Origin: Flavobacterium salmonis
GTDB taxonomy: Bacteria; Bacteroidota; Bacteroidia; Flavobacteriales; Flavobacteriaceae
Assembly: GCF_903819435.1 (NCBI RefSeq)
Contig: NZ_CAIJDP010000089.1
Span: 248,001 to 312,000 of the forward strand
Reading direction: 5' to 3'
DNA: 64,000 nt
Position 1 is the first letter of the stretch. Each line of letters starts with the position of its first letter. The notes under the pieces are model-generated. The model searched no databases, was not told where the DNA came from, and saw only the letters and a program-made list of their open reading frames with translations. Position numbers and translations under genes: made by a program. This document shows, piece after piece, positions 9,898-19,708 of the stretch.

Positions 9898-11499
9898 TTA
9901 ATAATTAGGGTTTTGAGTAATTACACCTCCACTTAAATCTCTCTCGATTTGCGGTATTGGCCAAAGTAAATGTTTTGAAGGATCAAAATTAATCCCCTTA
10001 TCCTGAGATTCTTTTGTATTTGTTGTTTCATAAGGATCTGTAGAACTTAAATTGTATTTTACAAAAGTTCCGTTTGGTCCCATCAAAGTTTCAATTACTC
10101 TTTTTCCTGTTGTTGGATCTTTTTCGCGACGGATATCGAACAGACGTAATCCTTCAAAAGCCAGTTCCAGACGACGCTCTTTATAAATTTGGTTTAAAAG
10201 CGTTGGTCCTGAGATTCCGGTTTTAGGGTCTAGATCGACACGATCCCTAATGATATTAATATCCGCCAAAGCATCTCCGCTTGTATGGTAACTTGCTTCT
10301 GCTCTTGTCAGGTACATTTCAGCCAGACGAATCAACGGAACATTTAATGGTAAGTGCCCGTCTTTTTTATCTAATGTACGGCGTGTAGCGATTGGAATAT
10401 AATATTTACGGCAGATACGTCCTGATTTATTATCATTTAAACTGAATTTATGAGTCGGATTTAAAACCTCATCTCCATAAGCGGCTTCTCCCCATTTTGT
10501 AATAGTACTTCTGCGACGGATCACATCATTTTCAGAAAGATAAGCATTCTCTAAATCACTGGTTGGCATGCACCATCCCCAACCATCAATAACATCTTTT
10601 GCATCATTACTAGGGAAGTTTTTTTTGTCTTCTCCTCTTGCTCCCGAAAAAGTTGGCAGCATAGAACCCAAAGCTTCGTTTTGTATAGAGGAAGACTGAG
10701 CTTCTAAAATAGATTCTTTTCCGTTATGATTGTTTACATTCCAGATGTCTAGAAAATTTTCTTCCAGGGTGTAAGGACCTTCTGTTATTACCTTATTGGA
10801 ATATTGTTTTGCCTCAGCCCATTTTTCCTGAAATAAGGAAACACGAGCCAATAAAGCATAAGCAGCCCATTTGTTTATTCTTCCGTTTCTGGCTACCGGG
10901 ATTCCTTCCAGCTTTGCTGCAGATTCTTTTAAGTCGGCTTCTATTTGTGCATAAACTGCTGTTGCCGGACTGCGCTCCAGTTTTAAATCACTGGTTCCCA
11001 AAGATTTTGTATACAAAGGTACTGCCCCGAAAAAGTTTACCAATTCATAATAGCAATAGGCACGAACAAACAAAGATTCTCCCATATATTGGTTTTTCTG
11101 AGTGTCCGTAATTGGCGAAACAGCCATTTTTTCCAAACCAATATTTGCTGATTGAATGGTATAATAATGAGCCGTATAAAGACTATTTAAACCTCCCATA
11201 TTGTCCGGAGTGATAACATACTGCGCCCCTGGTCTAAACGCACTATTATCCTGTCCTGTGTTTCCCATCCAGGCATCATCAGTAGCAGTTTCGTTTACTA
11301 ATCTTGGAGCAAGTAATGTATACCAGTCTTTAGAAAGCAGTAATCTCTGCGTCAATTCATTAGTATAGTTTTCGCATTCCTGCGCTGTCTGAAAGTAGTT
11401 GTCCAGCGTCTGTGTTCCTCTTTCTTCTTTTTCAATAAAATCCTCACAGGAAACTGCAAACATTGAAAAAGCTATTATAGATAAAATTATTTTTTTCAT
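9898..11499 (-). CDS. susD: SusD-like glycan-binding lipoprotein
   Basis: A 533-residue RagB/SusD-family outer-membrane lipoprotein. The lipobox ends at C18 (FAVSC). The N-terminal TPR-like helices and the C-terminal motif RRLELAFEGLRLFDIRR, followed by a final segment ending LLWPIPQIE, are classic for the family. It acts as the lid of the SusC channel and captures oligosaccharides at the surface. It lies 11 bases after susC and 1 base before the lipoprotein GH30 gene, consistent with a single transcript. The gene symbol denotes the family, not orthology to the starch protein. Confidence 0.95.
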   Translation of the reverse strand: MKKIILSIIAFSMFAVSCEDFIEKEERGTQTLDNYFQTAQECENYTNELTQRLLLSKDWYTLLAPRLVNETATDDAWMGNTGQDNSAFRPGAQYVITPDNMGGLNSLYTAHYYTIQSANIGLEKMAVSPITDTQKNQYMGESLFVRAYCYYELVNFFGAVPLYTKSLGTSDLKLERSPATAVYAQIEADLKESAAKLEGIPVARNGRINKWAAYALLARVSLFQEKWAEAKQYSNKVITEGPYTLEENFLDIWNVNNHNGKESILEAQSSSIQNEALGSMLPTFSGARGEDKKNFPSNDAKDVIDGWGWCMPTSDLENAYLSENDVIRRRSTITKWGEAAYGDEVLNPTHKFSLNDNKSGRICRKYYIPIATRRTLDKKDGHLPLNVPLIRLAEMYLTRAEASYHTSGDALADINIIRDRVDLDPKTGISGPTLLNQIYKERRLELAFEGLRLFDIRREKDPTTGKRVIETLMGPNGTFVKYNLSSTDPYETTNTKESQDKGINFDPSKHLLWPIPQIERDLSGGVITQNPNY

Positions 11500-11510
11500 G
11501 TTTTCTATTA

Positions 11511-14500
11511 TTAAAATGCTACATTAAGACCCATCAAAATGGTTGGCTGAACCGGATAGTTCCATCCTCCAAAACCTGATCCTTTAACTCCGTCGTCTTT
11601 TTTAGGATCTCCTCCTGCAACTTCAGGATCAACACCTGAATAGTTTGTCCATGTCCATAAATTCTGTCCTGACAACGATATTCTCAACTTGTCTAAACCA
11701 AATTTATTCTGGAATGTATATCCTAACTGAATGTTCTTCATACGTACAAACGAACCGTCTTCTACATAAAAAGAAGAAAATTTACTAAAGTTTTCATTGT
11801 TGTCATCTTTAGACAAACGAGGAACATAATTAGAAGTTCCTTCTCCGTGCCATGCCATCTGATCTAATCCGTCTACTTTGTTTGTTAAGCTTGCACCGTT
11901 GTATAAATCTGAAATATTCTGGTTTACGATATCATTTCCGATACTTGAATAGAAATTAGCCACTAAATCAAATTGTTTGTAAGCAAAATTCAGATTCAGA
12001 CCTATGTTGTAATCAGCCCAAGGTGAACCAATTTTTGTTCTGTCTTTATCATCTAATTTTCCGTCTCCATTCAAATCTTTGAAGCGAATATCACCCGCTT
12101 TTGCATAAGGCTGTAATTTAGTTCCGTGTTCATCTGTATGTGCATTCAGTTCTGTCTGATTTTGGAATAAGCCATCTGCTACATACCCGTAAAAATAACC
12201 CGGTTCATCGCCTTTAACTGTCAAAGTTCTGTTTCCTGCTCCATAAAGTCTTTCTCCTTCTGTTGATAAAGAAAGCATTTCCACATTTACCGTTGTAAAA
12301 GTCAGGTCTGCACCGTATGAGAAATCTCCTTTTTTATTTTTATACGAAAGCAATAAATCTATACCGCTGGATTGCATAGCACCTACATTTGTCCAGATTG
12401 TCGCATATCCAGGAAAACCACTGTATGTTGGAAATTGTTTCTTGAACAACATATCATTTGTTTTCTTTTGATAGTATTCTAATGAACCGGAAAATTTATT
12501 TTGCCACAAACTAAAATCAATTCCAAAATTGATATCCTCGACAGTTTCCCATTTGATATCCTTGTTTGCCATGGATGACGGATAAGAAGTATCTACCATT
12601 TCACCTCCAATTACGTAGTAACCTTGTCCGATATTAGACTGATAAACTGAAGCCGGCAGCCCTTGATTACCTACTTTACCCCAACCTGCTCTTAATCTAA
12701 GATCACTTATAACTTCTTTAGTACTTTCCATAAAACCTTCATTCGAAATTCTCCATGAAGCTGAAGCAGACGGGAAATTGGCCCATTTATTATTTGCCAT
12801 GAACTTTGAAGAACCATCACGTCTGAAAGTACCCGTAAAATAATATTTACTGTCATAATTGTAAGAAAAACGAGAAATATATGACATTATAGAACTGGAC
12901 CAGCTATTACCTTCGCTGTCACGGTTTTTAGTAGCCGCATTTACCTCTCTCATCGATTCTGAATTGTTAGGCACACCTTCTCCATAGCCCCAGACATCAT
13001 TACCGTTATACTCTTCCATTGTAGTACCAATCATCAGCGATGCATTGTGTTTCTCTGCAAATTTTCTTGAATACGTTGCAGTACTTTGCCATGTCCAGTC
13101 ATGATTTGTAGTCGCTCTTCTCTCAACGCTATTAATTTCTGCTTTTTCATGAGCTGCATCAATAATAAAATCCGGTTTGAATATACTCTGTACTTTATTA
13201 CCCACTTCGATAGAAGCCTGCGTACGAATTACAAGTCCTTTGATAGGTGTATATTGCAAATAACCATTGGTGTTTAAATTATACTGGTCTGTATAATCAT
13301 CATATCTTTTTACAGCGGCAACGGGATTCCATACATACGAAGGAGAACGTGCATAAATACTGTATTCATTTTCTAATCCAGTTAACTGATCTGCCGGTTT
13401 GTAAATTGGGGTAATAGGATCAATTTTAACAAAATCTGCCCAGTTTCCAGGACCTCCCCAACTTTCATAACGAGGATTTAAAGTGATTCCTGCTGAGAAT
13501 TTATCTGAGAATTTAAAATCATTATTGATTCTCATTGTGATTCTTTCCCATCCTCCTATTTCATACATTGATTCTGTATTGTAATAGTTTAAACTAACTG
13601 CATACGTGTGTTTGTCTGAACCTCCCGAAGCTCCTAAAGAAGCATTTGTTACCGGAGAACTTTTTCTGATTCCTGCACCCCACCAGTCTGTGGTTTTTCC
13701 TCTGTACTGAGAAGCATTTGGTAAATAATCTGAATAACCCGAATTATTATAAGCCGTATTCATAATGTTAGCATAGCCTTCAGCATTTGCCATATCGTAT
13801 GGATTCTCCATCATCTGCATACCTGAGCTCAGATCAAAAGTAAATCTTGTTTTTCCTGATTTACCTTTTTTCGTAGTAATAAGAATAACTCCATTAGATG
13901 CTCTCGAACCATAAATAGCACTTGCTGAAGCATCTTTTAAAACCTCCATAGACTCAATTTCGTTATTACTCAAAAAATTGATACTCGTTCCCATTGGAAT
14001 ACCGTCAACAACATAAAGCGGATCTGTACCAAGATTAAGAGTTGAAATACCACGAATCAATACCCTTGGCTGTGCTCCCGGACCACCTTGTCCGGTAATC
14101 TGAACTCCAGCTACTTTTCCCTGCAAAGATTCGGTCACGTTACCAACAGTCATAGTCTGAAGTTCTTTTCCTTTTACAGAAGAAATTGAACTTGTTACAT
14201 CGCTCTTTTTTACAGATGCATAACCTACCACTACAATCTCATCCAAAACCTGACTAGACTCTTCTAAAGTAACATCAAGAGTAGTTTTATCTCCGGCAGC
14301 AACGACTTTAGATGTAAAACCAATGAAAGAAAATTCGATCTGAGTGTTTGCATTAGGAACAGAAATGGAATATTTACCATCGAAATCGGTTGCTGTTGAG
14401 TTAGAAGTTCCTTTAACAATTACATTAACCCCGGGAATCGGCACATTGGCTTTATCCTTTACAGTTCCTTTGATTGTTACTTGCGCAAATGATGCAGCAC

Positions 14501-14543
14501 TGCATAATAAGGCAATAAAAAACCATATATATTTAAATTTCAT
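11511..14543 (-). CDS. susC: SusC-like TonB-dependent outer-membrane receptor
   Basis: A 1010-residue SusC/RagA-family transporter. A signal peptide (about residues 1-20) leads to a carboxypeptidase-regulatory-like beta-sandwich (about 22-100), the plug domain with DEIVVVGYA as the TonB-box region (about 100-110), the plug motif VLKDASASAIYGSRASNG, and then a 22-strand barrel. It ends in an aromatic-rich last strand with terminal F. It imports glycan fragments into the periplasm with SusD, powered by TonB/ExbBD encoded elsewhere. There is no N-terminal STN domain, so anti-sigma signalling is not expected; control is more likely through the two regulators at the right end of the PUL. Confidence 0.95.
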   Translation of the reverse strand: MKFKYIWFFIALLCSAASFAQVTIKGTVKDKANVPIPGVNVIVKGTSNSTATDFDGKYSISVPNANTQIEFSFIGFTSKVVAAGDKTTLDVTLEESSQVLDEIVVVGYASVKKSDVTSSISSVKGKELQTMTVGNVTESLQGKVAGVQITGQGGPGAQPRVLIRGISTLNLGTDPLYVVDGIPMGTSINFLSNNEIESMEVLKDASASAIYGSRASNGVILITTKKGKSGKTRFTFDLSSGMQMMENPYDMANAEGYANIMNTAYNNSGYSDYLPNASQYRGKTTDWWGAGIRKSSPVTNASLGASGGSDKHTYAVSLNYYNTESMYEIGGWERITMRINNDFKFSDKFSAGITLNPRYESWGGPGNWADFVKIDPITPIYKPADQLTGLENEYSIYARSPSYVWNPVAAVKRYDDYTDQYNLNTNGYLQYTPIKGLVIRTQASIEVGNKVQSIFKPDFIIDAAHEKAEINSVERRATTNHDWTWQSTATYSRKFAEKHNASLMIGTTMEEYNGNDVWGYGEGVPNNSESMREVNAATKNRDSEGNSWSSSIMSYISRFSYNYDSKYYFTGTFRRDGSSKFMANNKWANFPSASASWRISNEGFMESTKEVISDLRLRAGWGKVGNQGLPASVYQSNIGQGYYVIGGEMVDTSYPSSMANKDIKWETVEDINFGIDFSLWQNKFSGSLEYYQKKTNDMLFKKQFPTYSGFPGYATIWTNVGAMQSSGIDLLLSYKNKKGDFSYGADLTFTTVNVEMLSLSTEGERLYGAGNRTLTVKGDEPGYFYGYVADGLFQNQTELNAHTDEHGTKLQPYAKAGDIRFKDLNGDGKLDDKDRTKIGSPWADYNIGLNLNFAYKQFDLVANFYSSIGNDIVNQNISDLYNGASLTNKVDGLDQMAWHGEGTSNYVPRLSKDDNNENFSKFSSFYVEDGSFVRMKNIQLGYTFQNKFGLDKLRISLSGQNLWTWTNYSGVDPEVAGGDPKKDDGVKGSGFGGWNYPVQPTILMGLNVAF

Positions 14544-14581
14544 ATTTAGCTATTTTATTTATTAATGTTATAACAAAGCCT

Positions 14582-14604
14582 ATAACAAATTATTTTTTTG
14601 TTAT
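14582..14604 (-). other. Hairpin across the end of the SusE-like gene
   Basis: An 8-bp stem (14582-14589 with 14597-14604) covers the stop codon of the first gene. It can be extended by a further GCCT/AGGC pairing with a two-base bulge. It sits in the 46-base gap before susC. It may partially terminate transcription or set mRNA stability between the two genes. The evidence is only the pairing. Confidence 0.35.
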
Positions 14605-15990
14605 AAAGGCTCTTTCCAACTCGGTATCAACAATAACTTTGTAAACACCCGGAGCTGCTGTGTATGCACCATTACCATTTTCTCCTGGAGACATAGTGGC
14701 AATACCATTATTAATCAATCTCCATTGTGGATTCCACCATTGCCCTGTAAAAGTAATTTTCATAGTTGATCCTGTAAGTGTAATCTCTCCAACTAATTGA
14801 TATGGATTATCCGGATTATTAGCCAGGTGTAAACTTCCCATAACCCATGCGTTCCAGGTATCCCAGTTAGCGTCTTTAACACCTTCACCACAAACACTCA
14901 CAAAAGTTTTTCTTAGTGCTTCATCATCATTCCATGATCCGTTAGCAATATCTGCCCAAACTTTACTTGAAGGTGTATATTTAGTAACTGTATAAGCCAT
15001 TGTATTTGGATTCATTTTTATGTTGTAATATCCTTTGGTAGGTAAAATAATTGGTGCTGAAGAAGCAGCATCAACGATGTTTCCTGAACCATCTAATCCA
15101 AAACAATGTGGGGCAAAGTCAGATTCCTGTCCTAAGAAATAAATTTCTTTATTGTCTTTATCAGCATAATATTTGAATTCAAAATTCTGTCCGTTTTTCT
15201 CATGGAAATACATAGGAACACCAGTTGCATCTGTTTTAAGGTTAGTTCCTTTTGGCTGATCACATAAATAAATGGCAGGATACTCATTCGTAGCCACAAC
15301 ATTGATATTTAATGATCCTGTATTAGGAATAGCAAATTTATCTTTAGCAGTAATTGTTAGTACATAATTTGCTGCAGTAACAGGTAAGACATATTCTTTG
15401 CTGAATGTATAAGTTTGTGGAGAACCCTGTAACTGAACAGTTTCATCAATATTAAGAGCAGCACACTTAACCTGAACATAATCGATACCTGAATCATCAT
15501 TAACTACAAAATTTACCGGCATTATATTACTGGTCGACAATAAAATAACGGCTCCTTCATTTGGGGAAAGCATACTTATTGCCGGAGCAGCAAATTCTCC
15601 GTCTAAGCGCAGGTTAATTTCTTCATCAACAGCGTTTCCTGAAACATCAGTTATTGTCAGTTTTATTTTAAAAGCTTCAGATGTTCCTCTATCAGCAGGA
15701 ACCTCGAAAAAATAACTCAGGTTATAGGTTTCAAGTAAAGGATCAGTTTCAAAAGTAATCACCTTATCAAGGGACAGCTCAGGAATTTGAATGTGTACAC
15801 TCTTTAGTCCTAAATCATCTGCCAAAGCAGCTTTGATTTCAAATTTTCGGGTTGGTGCACCATAAATTTCTTTTGTTGATACAACTACCGTGGGGTTATC
15901 AGAACTTGGAAAATCTGATTCGTTATTTTGACATCCGGTAAAAAGGACAGCAAAAAGGGCAAGAAAAAATAAAAATACATTTTTTTTCAT
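14590..15990 (-). CDS. SusE/SusF-like surface glycan-binding lipoprotein
   Basis: A 466-residue outer-membrane lipoprotein with its lipid-accepting Cys at residue 20 (VLFTGC). Residues about 35-230 form two or three immunoglobulin-like beta domains. The C-terminal half (about 235-466) is rich in W, N and G and resembles the SusE/SusF carbohydrate-binding modules, with a final strand AFITKK. It probably holds the polysaccharide at the cell surface. It precedes susC, whereas the textbook order places it after susD, so it is the promoter-proximal gene of the operon. Ligand specificity cannot be read from the sequence. Confidence 0.75.
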   Translation of the reverse strand: MKKNVFLFFLALFAVLFTGCQNNESDFPSSDNPTVVVSTKEIYGAPTRKFEIKAALADDLGLKSVHIQIPELSLDKVITFETDPLLETYNLSYFFEVPADRGTSEAFKIKLTITDVSGNAVDEEINLRLDGEFAAPAISMLSPNEGAVILLSTSNIMPVNFVVNDDSGIDYVQVKCAALNIDETVQLQGSPQTYTFSKEYVLPVTAANYVLTITAKDKFAIPNTGSLNINVVATNEYPAIYLCDQPKGTNLKTDATGVPMYFHEKNGQNFEFKYYADKDNKEIYFLGQESDFAPHCFGLDGSGNIVDAASSAPIILPTKGYYNIKMNPNTMAYTVTKYTPSSKVWADIANGSWNDDEALRKTFVSVCGEGVKDANWDTWNAWVMGSLHLANNPDNPYQLVGEITLTGSTMKITFTGQWWNPQWRLINNGIATMSPGENGNGAYTAAPGVYKVIVDTELERAFITKK

Positions 15991-16696
15991 TTCTTTAATT
16001 TTAAGGTTAGGTTCGTTTAGTAAGTTTTCTTTTTAAAGCTTAATTGTAGGTTGTAATTGTAGGTTAATTTTAGCATTTTGCTTTAACTGTTTTTTGGGAA
16101 AACAGGCAAATGATTAACTGATTGTTTTCATATTATCTGGTCTGGTTAATTTGTTAGTGATTCTTTTTTTTATTTATGTTTCTGCCTGCTTATGGCAGCA
16201 TTTAATTTTTTTTTAAACCCGCAGGTATTAATCTGCGGGTATGATAAGTAACAAGATAAACTAACTCTACTTTCTACATTTAAAGAGTGCTCAAATTCTT
16301 TAAATCAGATAAAAACTTATCGTAAAAAAAACACTTATAACTACATAGTAATTGATAACTTTATTACTATTACTGCAAAGAAATGTTTAATACATACTTT
16401 AAAAGAGGGGTAAATTGGAAAAAAAAGGAGGTCAAAATCGCAATCAGGCGTTTTTTAACCTTTAAAATTACCAAGTGAAAAAAAATAACAGGATTTTTTT
16501 ACACAATACGCAATTACTATCTAAAATTGCAATTTTCATTATTAAAACATCTTTGTAATCCAATACTGATTATGCTTTACTAAAAGTTGATTAGCATTTA
16601 AAGTTTTTGCACTAATTCAATTTATAGTTTAGAAAACAATGTTTTAAAAAAGACGTTATAATTATGATAATGAAAATGTTTTTTTTTGATTTTGTT
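15991..16696. promoter_or_regulatory. 706-base non-coding region: leader/promoter of the SusE-C-D operon
   Basis: I see no gene in either direction. Transcription of the SusE-like/susC/susD operon must start here or upstream. There is a perfect 8-bp hairpin with a GC-rich stem (16217-16224 with 16233-16240, 8-base loop), then long A/T tracts. I found no clear TTTG / TANNTTTG promoter pair on the minus strand. The unusual length leaves room for operator sites of the hybrid two-component regulator, or for a small RNA. Confidence 0.5.
16217..16240. other. GC-rich perfect hairpin in the PUL leader
   Basis: The arms ACCCGCAG and CTGCGGGT pair perfectly around an AT-rich 8-base loop. Long A or T runs flank it, but none is placed as a standard intrinsic terminator on the minus strand. 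It may end transcription of the upstream GH2 gene or structure the leader of the SusE-C-D transcript. Confidence 0.4.
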
Positions 16697-19489
16697 TTAA
16701 TAAATACTCTTCGCATCCTCCTTACCTTTTTCCTTTTGTTCCGTCAAAACAGATTTTAAAATTTCAGGATTTTTTATAGCTTCCGGATTAAAGGATTCGC
16801 TGTTCATGTATTTTAAGATTGATATGAGCATCTGTTTTGTGACTGGGCGTTTATCTAAATCTGTGGCCAGATCAAAAGATGCGATAACCAATTTTCCAGA
16901 TCCTACGCTTCCTTCAAAAAGCGAAGCCAGTTTTCGGTTATTGGCAAAATTATCTACCATTTCTACAATCGGGCTTCCTCCTTCTATTCCGTCTGTAATG
17001 AGTGTTGTAGAATTCACATTCAAATCCCACCACTGCCAGTCGGTATTTATGTCTGTCGGGAAATCGGCCAACGCTTTGTGCGAAGGATTACAAAGCACTC
17101 CCATCGTTCCAGCTTGTTTGGGAAAGTGTACCGGACTCCAAAATACAGGTACAAATTTTCCTTCGATTCCTTTAATCTTTTTCCAATCTGGATTTAGCAA
17201 TACTTTTTTACCGGCTTTCAGTAGTTTGTACGCTTCTTCAAGGCTTCGGGTGTAAACTACTTTTCCGTAATCTATGTTTTGTTTTTGGGGATAGATCCAA
17301 ATATTCCATTGGTTTTTATAATTTGTTCCTTTCAGATTTACAATAACTGTTAATTTCGTCGCTTTCGTTATTTTCTGAAGGCTTTCATTTATATCCAATA
17401 TTTTATGGTTGTAACCAATAAAAATTGCTGCTTTTGTATTTCCTGAAGCAACTATAGTATTGCCGTCATTAATGCTCCATTCTATTTCCTGATCTTTTAA
17501 AACTGAATCCGAATAATTACTGATATCCAAAAAAGCTGTAAAAAATTCATCGTTTGTATAAGCCGCTTTAGAAAACCGGAGCAGAGGCACAACCGGAGCT
17601 GAAAACTGCCTGAATTCTTCGGCCGAAATCAAGCCTTTACTATCCCAAAAAGCATCCAAAAGTCCGACTAAAGCCGTTCCCTGCCCCGGAAAATCATGTA
17701 AATCCAATAATTGAAAACCACTGATTCCTGCTGTTTTTAATGCTCTTTCAATTTCTTCTTTATAAAGAATTACAGCCAATTTACCCGATGCTTTTGTATA
17801 ATCAGCTGCTTTATTGATTAATCCTTTTCTTTCTAAATCTTCCTTAAGCGATTTAAAATTGATGGGTTCCAAAACTCCTGTATATTTCGAAATTTCATCA
17901 ATTTTTGGATAAACAGCATACTGACCAATTTCATGCGTGACCAAAGGCACTGTCATTCCTTCAACGGAAGCAGTGTAATCTTTGTTGAAAGTTGGCGATT
18001 CACTGTTAAAAACACCTTGTCCGCGAACCCAACCTTTCTTTGTCCATTGTGTGATAAAGAAATCATCTTCAGGTTCCGGCCAGTCGCCATGTCCTTTTTC
18101 AAAAGTAAACGAAGTTGTTGTGTAAAGATGTCTATCGTCCTTCGCTCTTAAACTGTTCATCAATTTTGTCAAAACGGTCATGTCGCCCTGCAGTTCATTC
18201 CCCATCGACCACATACAGAAAGAGGGATGATTTCCATACTCATCAATCATGCGTTGTGCTTCGGCATAAAGAAAATCAGTTGTTTTTGGATCTTCGCCAA
18301 TTTTCAACACCCAAACCGGAAGTTCAACTTGTAAATAAAACCCCATTTCGTCAGCTACTTCAAACGCTGCCTGAGGCGGACACCAGGAGTGAAAACGCAG
18401 GTGGTTCAATCCCCAGTCTTTGGCTGTCCCGAAAACTTTCCTCCAACCTTCTTTATCCATTGGCGGATGCCCGGTGAGCGGGAAAATATTACATTCTAAT
18501 GTTCCTCTCAAAAATACTGGCTGTTCGTTAATCGTCAGTACAGAACCTTTTTTGGAAAAACTCCGCATTCCAAAATCAACAGAAACATTCGAATTGTTTT
18601 TCCCGGCTTTTAATTCGGCTTTTAATTCATATAACTCAGGTGAAAATTCACTCCAAAGTTTTATGTCTTTGCCCATATTATAATCCGCTTCAACGATTGA
18701 TTCCCCGGTTTTTATCTGAATTTCCTTTTGAAGTGTTGCTGCCGAAATCTTAGTCTTTTTATTTACTGCCGTAATACTTAGAATCCCTTTTGTGTTTTTT
18801 GCGCTGTTGTTAAGCGTTACTTTCACTTTAGCAGTTCCTGTACTTATTTCCGGTTTTACCTGAAGATTGGCAATCCGTACCGCATCAAAAGCTTCGATTT
18901 CCATTTTGCCAATAATTCCATTCCAGATAATCTGAGTTTCATTAGTGTAAGCATGGGCCATATTATCAACACTGATATCAAACAGTTTACGGTTGTCCAC
19001 ACGAATGGTTATACGGTGTGTTTTTCCGGCAGTAAGATATTTTGTAAGGTCATAATAATGCGGTGCTATCAGACTGTTTTGTTCTGCTGGAAGTTCATTT
19101 CCGTCAATCCATACATTGGTTTTCCAGATAACACGTTCCAGTTTTAAAATAAATTCCTTCCCCTTCCAGTTTTTCGGCACTGAGATTTCACGCGTATACC
19201 ATGCTGCACCTAAATAACTATTTTTTCTTGTCAAATGACTCATCTGCAGTTTCTCTAAACTTGGTTTTAGTTTATTAGGAACTCCAAGACCCGCATCATC
19301 TGTAGTTCCCGGCAGTTTCATCAGCTGTTTAAAACTCATGTTCTGCCAGCCATTTTTCAGTCCGCTGTCTGTGCTGTCGAGCTGTACTGTCCATTCTCCG
19401 GCAATATCCATAACTGTTTTTTCTCTCGAATCCCATGAAGACAGAAAAAGCAGAAGCAGAACAGACGTTATGATATGTTTGATTTTCAT
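16697..19489 (-). CDS. GH2 family glycosidase (930 residues)
   Basis: A large GH2-type enzyme. The jelly-roll sugar-binding domain (about 30-210) contains SYLGAAWYTRE and WKTNVWIDG. An Ig-like domain follows (about 210-320). The barrel has the acid/base E432 (WSMGNELQ) and nucleophile E520 (VTHEIGQY), and there are extra C-terminal domains from about 690. Beta-galactosidase, beta-glucuronidase or arabinosidase activities all occur in this family, and I cannot choose between them. It stands downstream of the DUF5107 gene, 219 bases apart with a hairpin between. The N-terminus is hydrophobic and looks like a lipoprotein signal, but has Trp (W19) where the lipobox Cys would be, so a plain secreted form is likely. 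Confidence 0.8.
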   Translation of the reverse strand: MKIKHIITSVLLLLFLSSWDSREKTVMDIAGEWTVQLDSTDSGLKNGWQNMSFKQLMKLPGTTDDAGLGVPNKLKPSLEKLQMSHLTRKNSYLGAAWYTREISVPKNWKGKEFILKLERVIWKTNVWIDGNELPAEQNSLIAPHYYDLTKYLTAGKTHRITIRVDNRKLFDISVDNMAHAYTNETQIIWNGIIGKMEIEAFDAVRIANLQVKPEISTGTAKVKVTLNNSAKNTKGILSITAVNKKTKISAATLQKEIQIKTGESIVEADYNMGKDIKLWSEFSPELYELKAELKAGKNNSNVSVDFGMRSFSKKGSVLTINEQPVFLRGTLECNIFPLTGHPPMDKEGWRKVFGTAKDWGLNHLRFHSWCPPQAAFEVADEMGFYLQVELPVWVLKIGEDPKTTDFLYAEAQRMIDEYGNHPSFCMWSMGNELQGDMTVLTKLMNSLRAKDDRHLYTTTSFTFEKGHGDWPEPEDDFFITQWTKKGWVRGQGVFNSESPTFNKDYTASVEGMTVPLVTHEIGQYAVYPKIDEISKYTGVLEPINFKSLKEDLERKGLINKAADYTKASGKLAVILYKEEIERALKTAGISGFQLLDLHDFPGQGTALVGLLDAFWDSKGLISAEEFRQFSAPVVPLLRFSKAAYTNDEFFTAFLDISNYSDSVLKDQEIEWSINDGNTIVASGNTKAAIFIGYNHKILDINESLQKITKATKLTVIVNLKGTNYKNQWNIWIYPQKQNIDYGKVVYTRSLEEAYKLLKAGKKVLLNPDWKKIKGIEGKFVPVFWSPVHFPKQAGTMGVLCNPSHKALADFPTDINTDWQWWDLNVNSTTLITDGIEGGSPIVEMVDNFANNRKLASLFEGSVGSGKLVIASFDLATDLDKRPVTKQMLISILKYMNSESFNPEAIKNPEILKSVLTEQKEKGKEDAKSIY

Positions 19490-19530
19490 CTCTTAAATTT
19501 TACTAATTAAATAATTTGTCGATTTTAACA

Positions 19531-19556
19531 CACTTCGACTCCCCTCAGTGCAGGCT
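19531..19556. repeat. Dispersed short repeat, copy 1
   Basis: A variant of a CTTCGACTC-(C/T)GCTCAG-type intergenic repeat. Two closer copies lie at 25756-25778 and 35561-35583. All three are in gaps downstream of genes. Confidence 0.5.
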
Positions 19557-19578
19557 AGAATCATAGATTTGGAAACTT

Positions 19579-19640
19579 AAAAAAGGCGTTTCACTCATTC
19601 AAAAACATATAGCTATGTGTTGAGAAATGAGTTTCTCTTT
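19579..19640 (-). terminator. Hairpin with T-run after the DUF5107 gene
   Basis: An outer 7-bp stem (19593-19599 with 19626-19632) surrounds an inner palindrome ACATATAGCTATGT. On the minus strand the structure is followed, a few bases on, by a run of seven T. The position fits an intrinsic terminator for the gene ending at 19709. The stem is short, so certainty is moderate. Confidence 0.45.
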
Positions 19641-19708
19641 ATATTTTTTTCGAAAGATAGAAATCTATGTTTATATGTGTTAATTATTAAACAATGTTAA
19701 AACTCATC

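Noticed and set aside
16806..17255. 149-residue plus-strand frame inside the GH2 gene
   Set aside because: Antisense shadow of a well-supported gene with catalytic motifs; no family features of its own.
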